Below are positions 58,190-64,000 of a stretch of DNA of 64,000 bases, one piece after another. This stretch comes from DASRDE01 sp035938175 (GTDB lineage: Bacteria; Vulcanimicrobiota; Vulcanimicrobiia; Vulcanimicrobiales; Vulcanimicrobiaceae), in NCBI GenBank assembly GCA_035938175.1, contig DASZHD010000036.1, positions 103,883-167,882 of the forward strand, written 5' to 3'. The translations under genes and the position numbers were made by a program. The notes below the pieces were generated by a model. The model made no database searches. It was not told where the DNA came from and saw nothing but the letters and a program-made list of their open reading frames with translations. Position 1 is the stretch's first letter; every line of letters begins with the position of its first letter.

Positions 58190-61100
58190 TCAAATCTTCA
58201 CTTGCATGAAGACGTAGTAGCTGCGCGGGATACTATTGGGGAAATTCACGTACAGCTGCTGTCCGTTTTCGATTGCGGGGTCGTACCGCGGAAACGCGTA
58301 CGGTGCGTTCGGCGAGTAGTCCGTTCCACTTGTCGAATACCCCGTCAGCGGCCCGTTTACGCCCTCGGTGATCGGCGCCAGACGGCCGTTGAACGCAGAA
58401 CCGCTATAGATCTCGTTGAACACGTTACCGACGTTGACGCCGTACGTCATCGGCGTGTGCGGCGGATTGTATGTCACCGTGAAATCGAGCGTTCCATTCG
58501 GCGGCGAGAGCTTGCCGCCCGGAGAACTCGTCATGGCCGTACCGGTCGTTCCGATCACGTTCGGCTTGAATACCGATCCCGGATTCAGCGGATCGATGTA
58601 GTATGCGGGACCATTCGGCGACGTACCGACCACCGCGTCGGTATTGGGCACATTGACCGCAGAGCCGTTGATGATCGCTGCGGTCAGCGTCCCGATGCTC
58701 GACGGATAGCCGATGTTGTAGTAGTAGCGCGGATTGAACGTCCAACCCGTGTGCGTCTTGTACGAAAGCGCCAGCGTCGCTTGGAATGGCGAGAGGAATC
58801 CGACGCGATACACGTTGCCGGCTAAAATCGACGGAGCCGGAATGTTCGGGTAGAAATCCTCCGAGCCGCTGAGCGGAATGACGCTCGAGAACTCGTTGAT
58901 GTACGAGGCCGTCAGCTGACCGCTCAAGCCGTACGGCTGGATGCGAGTAAGGTTGAGGTCGATTCCGGATGCGAACTCGCGAGCGTTATTGTTGAACACC
59001 GCTGGCCCTTGAACGATTTGGCCGTTGACCACGAGCGGCTGCCCGTTCGGTCCCAAGACGAGCTGCGCTTGCTGCGCCGTCGTGTCGTACTGGTGCCGGG
59101 TCCAAGGGGCGACGCTTATCGCGACACCGTTGAGCCACCCTTTGGTGAATTGGTGTTCGATCGTCAGCTGGTAGTTGTTTGCGGTTTCCGGTTTTACCGG
59201 TTGGAACGGAATACCGTCGAAGTTTTGCGCGATCCAGTAGAGCTGCTCGCCGAAGTTCACGCACGGAACGAGAAGGGAGTTGCCGCTGACTTCGCCGTTG
59301 ATACCGCAGTTCGTGCTGAGTTGATTGCCCAGCGAGGTCTGCCCGGCAGGGCAAAGGCCGTTGGGATTCGACGCGGTAGGCGTGGTACAGCCCGGTGAAG
59401 CGTTATAGAACACGTTGTAAGCGGGGAGTTTGCCGTACGGGTTCCCATAGAACGTCGGATCGATCTGGCCGAACGCGACCGTCGCGATCGGCGGGAACGT
59501 TACGCTCCGGTTGTACGTAAGGCGGACCGCCGTGCTCGGGTCGACTTCGTACGAGACGCCGATGCGCGGCTGCCACACCGTCGGCTTGAAATAGTCGTTG
59601 TTGAACGCATACGTTGCCTTGAACGGACAATTACCGTTTCCGAACGGCACACCGGTGCTTGCGGGGTCCTTGTAGCTCGGATTGGGAACCCACGTTTGCG
59701 GCAGGTACGCCGTCGTGCACGTGGCCGGATCGACACCCGGCGCCGGCATCAAATAGGTCGCGTGGTCGGCACGAATGCCGAACTCGCCTTTGAATTTATC
59801 GCTGAAGTCGACTTTGTCGTTGAGTCCCAGCGAATAATCCAAACGGTCGACAGTGTCGATTTGATCGAAAGGAGGATATTGCAGTTGCGAGGCTCCTGAA
59901 GCCGCTCCGTACGCATATCCGCAATAGCTCTTTCCGGACGCGTCGGTACCGACCGGACAATTCGGATCGCTGGGATTGACGAACGCATAGGGGAGCGAGA
60001 ATTGATCGGCCGTTCCGATGAGCGTGCCGAAGTATTGGAACGTCGGCGAAATCCATTGGTCGTCCGGCTTGATGAAATTGTAGTCGAACCCGACCTGCAG
60101 CAGATTCTGGCGGTTGAGCTGCTTGGTGAATTCCGTGCGCGATCCCGTTGTTTGTCCCCCCTGGTAGATGTATCCATCGCCGGTGACGCCGCCGAGCGTG
60201 TTCGGGATGTCGAAGATCGTCGTCGAGTTCACTCGATACCACGTTTCCGAAAGATAGGTCGAGGAATTGAGGTTGATCGTGTATTCCGCCTTGAACGACT
60301 GATTCGGCTCGTAATACGTGGTCGGAGCACGATTCGCGGTGGCCAACGTTTCGTTGGGACTCGTTTGATACGCGATCATCGGCGTGATGGCCGTCATTTG
60401 CGCCGGAGTCAGCCCCCAGATCCCGCCGTAGACTTGCGTAATCACCGGATCGCACGTCATGAAGCACAGGTTTGCAAGACCACCTTGACCGGTGAAGATG
60501 TTCGTCTGTCCGATATCCGTGAAGAGCTGCAGCGACTGATTTTTCGAAGGGCCGAACCGGAATACGAAGTTATCCAGAAATTCGCGGGACGTCGTCAAAC
60601 GGCGTTCCCCGTAATCGTTCACGTATGCCAGCGGAAGCCCGCGCGTGTCCAGAATCGGTGTCGAGTTCGATCCCTGGAACGTCATGTAGTTCGAGAACCG
60701 GCTGTCGGGCGTCGCCCAGCTCCAGTCGGCGAGGAAGTTGTGCTCGTATTCACCGCCCAGCCAGATGCTGGTGCCGAAGTCGAAGTACGACGGATACGTC
60801 CCGCGCTTTGCTACGACGTTAAACGAGCCTTGCCCGTTGGTCGATACCGTCGCATTTCCGGCGCCAGGAGTGAGTTGCACTTCGGAAACGCCGATCGTCG
60901 GCGTGCGCAATGCGTTGACGAACTGATTCGAATACGCATCGGTGTACGGGATGCCTTCGAACTCGAAGTCGTTCTCGTACTCACGGCCGCCGTGGATGAC
61001 CGGATAACCGCTCGAGTCGTACATCGCGCCGGGCAGCGAAGCGATCAAATTCGCTTCATTTGCGTTAAAGACGGTTCCCTGGAAATTTTGGATCTGCGGC

Positions 61101-61543
61101 GCCGAGACTTGATACGTGTCGGTGGTTTGCGTCGGCCGGAATGCGCTGCCGATTGCAGCGGAACGCACGTTCGCGATCGTACGCAGCTGCTTTTCGAGTT
61201 TTACCGAAACCGTTTGCGTTTGATCGGAGAAGACGCCGACCCCCGCAATCGAGATTGCCTGATACCCCGTCTTACTGAACGTAACAGAGTAGGTATCGGC
61301 TTGCACACCCGCAAGCGCGTAAAAACCATGAGCGTCGGTCGTCCCGCTGTATCGTCCGCTGGGTGATTGCGCAACGACCGAGACGTCGGCAATCGGAGCG
61401 CCGGTGCCGGCGTCCGTAACGACACCGCTTACGACCCCCACAGTCGAAGCGGCAACGGGTGATGCCAGAAGCGTTTGAAGTAGAAACGTAAGAAAGATCG
61501 CCAGGATCGCGAGGATCGACCGGCGATTGCGCGGTGTGCCCAT
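58190..61543 (-). CDS. TonB-dependent receptor 2 with carboxypeptidase-regulatory domain
   Basis: 1117 residues, ATG six bases after GGAGG. Signal peptide (SILAILAIFLTFLLQTLLAS), CarboxypepD_reg-like domain at about 37-115 (VVSGVVTDAGTGAPIADVSV, AHGFYALAGVQADTYSVTFS), plug (NLIASLPGAMYDSSGYPVIH, GVSEVQLTPGAGNATVSTNG) and a barrel of about 850 residues. It is a paralogue of receptor 1: QSPSGRYSGTTDAHG against QSPSGRYTTVTDSHG, and GSAFRPTQTTDTYQVSAPQI against GSAFQPGMTTDTYTVTGTQI. Several Cys-containing loops in the barrel (ATCTTAYLPQT, GNCPFKATY, STNCGINGE) are predicted outside the cell. Substrate unknown. Confidence 0.88.
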   Translation of the reverse strand: MGTPRNRRSILAILAIFLTFLLQTLLASPVAASTVGVVSGVVTDAGTGAPIADVSVVAQSPSGRYSGTTDAHGFYALAGVQADTYSVTFSKTGYQAISIAGVGVFSDQTQTVSVKLEKQLRTIANVRSAAIGSAFRPTQTTDTYQVSAPQIQNFQGTVFNANEANLIASLPGAMYDSSGYPVIHGGREYENDFEFEGIPYTDAYSNQFVNALRTPTIGVSEVQLTPGAGNATVSTNGQGSFNVVAKRGTYPSYFDFGTSIWLGGEYEHNFLADWSWATPDSRFSNYMTFQGSNSTPILDTRGLPLAYVNDYGERRLTTSREFLDNFVFRFGPSKNQSLQLFTDIGQTNIFTGQGGLANLCFMTCDPVITQVYGGIWGLTPAQMTAITPMIAYQTSPNETLATANRAPTTYYEPNQSFKAEYTINLNSSTYLSETWYRVNSTTIFDIPNTLGGVTGDGYIYQGGQTTGSRTEFTKQLNRQNLLQVGFDYNFIKPDDQWISPTFQYFGTLIGTADQFSLPYAFVNPSDPNCPVGTDASGKSYCGYAYGAASGASQLQYPPFDQIDTVDRLDYSLGLNDKVDFSDKFKGEFGIRADHATYLMPAPGVDPATCTTAYLPQTWVPNPSYKDPASTGVPFGNGNCPFKATYAFNNDYFKPTVWQPRIGVSYEVDPSTAVRLTYNRSVTFPPIATVAFGQIDPTFYGNPYGKLPAYNVFYNASPGCTTPTASNPNGLCPAGQTSLGNQLSTNCGINGEVSGNSLLVPCVNFGEQLYWIAQNFDGIPFQPVKPETANNYQLTIEHQFTKGWLNGVAISVAPWTRHQYDTTAQQAQLVLGPNGQPLVVNGQIVQGPAVFNNNAREFASGIDLNLTRIQPYGLSGQLTASYINEFSSVIPLSGSEDFYPNIPAPSILAGNVYRVGFLSPFQATLALSYKTHTGWTFNPRYYYNIGYPSSIGTLTAAIINGSAVNVPNTDAVVGTSPNGPAYYIDPLNPGSVFKPNVIGTTGTAMTSSPGGKLSPPNGTLDFTVTYNPPHTPMTYGVNVGNVFNEIYSGSAFNGRLAPITEGVNGPLTGYSTSGTDYSPNAPYAFPRYDPAIENGQQLYVNFPNSIPRSYYVFMQVKI

Positions 61544-61598
61544 CCAAGCCTCCTCTGTAGCCTTGAAGATGTGCTGCAGGCTGCGCGCGATGGCCCAC

Positions 61599-61614
61599 GA
61601 GAGCTACCGCTCTC
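61599..61614. repeat. 6-bp hairpin in the receptor 2 leader
   Basis: GAGAGC, loop of four, GCTCTC. It lies 56 bases before the receptor 2 start, in the 169-base gap after the amine oxidase gene. On the minus strand it follows CCGGCT. It may be part of a leader structure or an operator. The gap shows no protein-like frame and no clear promoter. Confidence 0.35.
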
Positions 61615-61712
61615 AGCCGGATTTTAGATTTCTTGATAGTTGAAAGATTGTCTTTCCGGCGTTGCTCGCGCTCGCAAGCCGGCGCACGCGGTATCGCAGA
61701 CTTACCGCGGAG

Positions 61713-63323
61713 CTAGCCCGCGCGGCCGACCCGAACGCCGTACTCCGCGAGAATCTCGCGAGCCGCGGCCGCGCCCGTCCGCGCGCCGCCTTCCATAAAG
61801 CCCTGGTGATCGACGGAGCAGTGCTCTCCGGCAAAATGCACGCCGTCCTGCCGCACGTGCTCGTAGCCGGCAATAGTCGTGTATTGACCGACGAGCCACG
61901 TGGAGTAGCTCGCAAGGATGTTCGGATCGACCTGAGCGTTGCCGAGCGTCGCTTTGCCGTTATAGGCCCTTGCCGTACCTGGCCAGACCCGCTCGAGCAT
62001 CGACAAGTACGTGCGCACGTGTCGCCGTACCGCAGGCGACTCATTGGCGTAGGCGTACGGCGTCGACGGCATGTCGGTGAGCCCTTGCGCCCCCGCCGTG
62101 AAGAACTCCACGATGCCGCACTTCCCACGCTGCCCGAACGTAAAGTCGATCGAGCACTGAAAGCCCAAATCGGTCCAAATTTGCCCGTCCGCCGGATCCG
62201 GCCACGGGCCCTTTCGCGTCCACGGCCTCCCGTCGAACTGCACGTGCAGCTTGGAATGAATTCCGTACCCCAGTTCGTTGATCGCGCGGACCTTTCGCGA
62301 ATCGAATCCGGCGCCGCTGAAGTCGATGCCGCGCAGAACGATGAACGGTATCGCGAGGACGACGCGATCCGCGGTTACGGCTAGCGGCCCGCCGGGCGTT
62401 TCGAACCGCAGATCGTAGCCTCCGGGCGAGCGCTTGCGAATCGCGACGAGCCGGTGCTGCAACTGCACGCTTCCTGCCGGCAGCGACGCCGCGATTGCAT
62501 TCGGAAGCCGCTGATTGCCGCCCGCGATGAAATAGCGCTGGTCGGAATACCCGAGCACGTTCATTTCGCCGTCGTGCGGATAGCTGTGCTGGATGCCCAG
62601 CATGTCCACCACGTTCAGCGCGCTTTGCTGCGCGATGTCGACGCCGTTCTCATTCCAATACGCGTCCGCGATGAGGCGCCCCAGTTGCGAATTCAGTCCG
62701 CCCGGCACGTAGCGCTCGATCCAGTCTTTCATGCTGATCGCGTCGAGCCGCTTTGCTTCCGGCGTCGCGCGATTGTAGGTCGTCTCGGGCCCGATTTGCG
62801 CGAGCTGCGCCTTGAGTACCCGGTAGACGGGCGCGAAGTCGCGATCCGCTTGCGCCATCGGGTAGTAGCGGCCGTCGAAATACGACGTGTCGCGCGATCG
62901 CGGCGGCATGAACGCGAACGTATCGACCAGCGGCAATCCGAAGCGGCGCGCGAGAGCGCGCATGTGGTCGTGTTTGGAGTCGATCATTGCGCCGCACCAC
63001 TCGGTGTGCTGACCGTCGTTCCAATAGTTCCATTCGGAGTGCATGCGGCCGCCGACGCGTTTTGCAGACTCGTAGACCGTCGCCGTCATGCCGGCGTCGT
63101 GCAACTGCAGGGCGGCGGTCAGTCCCGCGATGCCCGCCCCGACAATCGCGATGCGCGGATTGCCGCCGGAGGACGCGCACGAGGTGAAAGCCGGCGAGAG
63201 CAACGCGCCGGCCGAAGCGCCGAGCAGTAAGCGCGCGAAATCTCCACGGCTCACGGATTCGGCGCGCGCGCCGTCGCAGCGCGCAAGCCGTTGCAGCGCC
63301 TGGAGTGCAGCGGACCGCGGCAT
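61713..63323 (-). CDS. Flavin-dependent amine oxidase family protein, exported
   Basis: 536 residues. An N-terminal export signal (FARLLLGASAGALLSPAFTS) without twin Arg is followed by the FAD-binding Rossmann motif RIAIVGAGIAGLTAALQLHD, ESAKRVGGRMHSEWNYWND, and the C-terminal FAD motif with DGVHFAGEHCSVDHQGFMEG then GARTGAAAAREIL. This is the monoamine/polyamine-oxidase fold (tyramine oxidase, L-amino-acid oxidase, phytoene desaturase relatives). The conserved Lys of monoamine oxidases may be in GYGIHSKLHVQFDG. Substrate probably an amine. Its ATG overlaps the stop of receptor 3 by one base (TAATG), so the two are coupled. Confidence 0.88.
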   Translation of the reverse strand: MPRSAALQALQRLARCDGARAESVSRGDFARLLLGASAGALLSPAFTSCASSGGNPRIAIVGAGIAGLTAALQLHDAGMTATVYESAKRVGGRMHSEWNYWNDGQHTEWCGAMIDSKHDHMRALARRFGLPLVDTFAFMPPRSRDTSYFDGRYYPMAQADRDFAPVYRVLKAQLAQIGPETTYNRATPEAKRLDAISMKDWIERYVPGGLNSQLGRLIADAYWNENGVDIAQQSALNVVDMLGIQHSYPHDGEMNVLGYSDQRYFIAGGNQRLPNAIAASLPAGSVQLQHRLVAIRKRSPGGYDLRFETPGGPLAVTADRVVLAIPFIVLRGIDFSGAGFDSRKVRAINELGYGIHSKLHVQFDGRPWTRKGPWPDPADGQIWTDLGFQCSIDFTFGQRGKCGIVEFFTAGAQGLTDMPSTPYAYANESPAVRRHVRTYLSMLERVWPGTARAYNGKATLGNAQVDPNILASYSTWLVGQYTTIAGYEHVRQDGVHFAGEHCSVDHQGFMEGGARTGAAAAREILAEYGVRVGRAG

Positions 63324-64000
63324 TACAGTTTAACGTTCAATTCGAGCGACAGCTGGAATGGTTGGATTTCAGACGTATAACCGACCTGCGTGTTGTTGAA
63401 CCACGTCCCGTACGGATATTTCACCTGAATCGGCGTCGCCGACGGCGCGAGGAAGTTTCCGGACGGCGCCAAGATGTTCGACGGGAGATTCGAGTAGATG
63501 CACGTGTTCGGATCGTCCCAGGAATATCCGCGCTGGAAGCACTTGTTGTAGACGTTGTTGGCGACCAGCGTCAACGTCATCCGCGGATTCAGCTCGTAGC
63601 TCATTTGAACGTTCGCAATCAGCTGCGACGGCTCGCGCAGCGATCCGGGCGCGTCGAATTTTCCGGTGAACGGATCCGGCAAGAAAATCGCGCCGGGACT
63701 CAGCGATGCACCGCTCGCGGCCGTATATGTTCCGTTGCAGCTAACGCCCGGACGCAGCGGCGTGGCAGAGGGCGGATCCCAACACGACTGCGGAACGTAG
63801 CCGGGATAGGTGAGTGGCGAACCGTACACCGACCCGTCGTTGAACGTAAAGGACGGCGTGATAGTGAAGCGGCCGCGCTTGTAGTTGAGAATCAATGAAA
63901 GTACGTCGGGTACTTCAAACCCGTTGGCGGCGGTAAACGGCGCCGGGGTCACGTCGTACGGCGCATACCAGGCGTTACGGTCGAGAAGCGGTTGCGGGGC
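63323..64000 (-). CDS. TonB-dependent receptor 3, C-terminal part
   Basis: Only the last 225 residues are in the window; the gene continues past the right edge. The visible part consists of long barrel strands and loops: FEVPDVLSLILNYKRGRFTI, DGSVYGSPLTYPGYVPQSCW, QLIANVQMSYELNPRMTLTL, VANNVYNKCFQRG, and ends FQLSLELNVKL, a plausible barrel-closing strand. The VANNVYNK segment corresponds to LQNVTNQIYN in receptor 1 and VGNVFNEIYS in receptor 2. Followed directly by the amine oxidase rather than by the lipoprotein family seen after receptors 1 and 2. Confidence 0.8.
   Translation of the reverse strand, partial: APQPLLDRNAWYAPYDVTPAPFTAANGFEVPDVLSLILNYKRGRFTITPSFTFNDGSVYGSPLTYPGYVPQSCWDPPSATPLRPGVSCNGTYTAASGASLSPGAIFLPDPFTGKFDAPGSLREPSQLIANVQMSYELNPRMTLTLVANNVYNKCFQRGYSWDDPNTCIYSNLPSNILAPSGNFLAPSATPIQVKYPYGTWFNNTQVGYTSEIQPFQLSLELNVKL

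Noticed and set aside
61599..61640. GGCTGAGA upstream of receptor 2 considered as a TPP riboswitch
   Set aside because: Only this short word matches; the ACCTGATCxGGxTAATxCCxGCG part of the TPP aptamer is missing, and the downstream gene is not a thiamine gene in any obvious way.

Overview
The window is about 64 kb of gene-dense, GC-rich DNA with many GTG and TTG starts, 1-8 base gene overlaps and short intergenic gaps. It encodes TonB-dependent receptors with N-terminal carboxypeptidase-regulatory domains, many lipoproteins, flagellar-type export genes and DUF4097/DUF4126/DUF1232/DUF3810/DUF5069 proteins. This indicates a double-membraned environmental bacterium of a poorly cultured lineage. 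My best guess is Candidatus Eremiobacterota (WPS-2) or a relative; this is inferred from gene content and was not tested by phylogeny. I see no insertion sequence, prophage, CRISPR array, rRNA or tRNA gene.

Layout. 0-16 kb holds stringent-response and purine-salvage genes (relA/spoT fragment, apt), a TonB-like protein with envelope proteins, degV, a sensor kinase/regulator/acyl-CoA synthetase operon opposite a clostripain-like peptidase, a HIRAN-RecQ-like helicase, and secDF. 16-32 kb is a compact flagellar-type secretion cluster on the minus strand: flgB-like, flgC, fliE, fliF fused to part of fliG, fliH, fliI, a lytic transglycosylase, a two-lobed aspartyl protease, a possible fliK, one flgF/flgG-type protein, fliM-like, fliN, fliP (then metF), and a second operon fliQ-fliR-flhB-flhA. 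No hook, hook cap, filament, stator or chemotaxis gene is present here, and the FliG torque domain is missing. 32-40 kb is housekeeping: rplM-rpsI, a DUF3810 protein, marR, a second soluble sensor kinase/regulator pair, an SDR enzyme, a divergent queA, thyA-folA, truA and a DUF5069 gene.

40-64 kb is a cell-surface uptake region. Two large TonB-dependent receptors (starting at 52874 and 61543) are each followed directly by a member of one lipoprotein family, a pairing like SusC/SusD but with a different partner. In the first locus the translationally coupled series continues with a beta-propeller-like lipoprotein and a PstS-like binding protein, then a DUF4397 lipoprotein, another propeller-like lipoprotein and a small outer-membrane protein. 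A third receptor, cut by the window edge, is coupled to an FAD amine oxidase. lysS, greA and an APC permease lie between.

Regulatory reading. Several genes (marR, the 34430 kinase, SDR, DUF4126, DUF3810) have a TAnnnT hexamer exactly six bases before the start codon, which predicts leaderless transcripts. rplM and marR also have recognisable -35 boxes. The two most promising leads are the motor-less flagellar export cluster with its FliF-FliG fusion, and the receptor/lipoprotein pairs with their PstS-containing operon.
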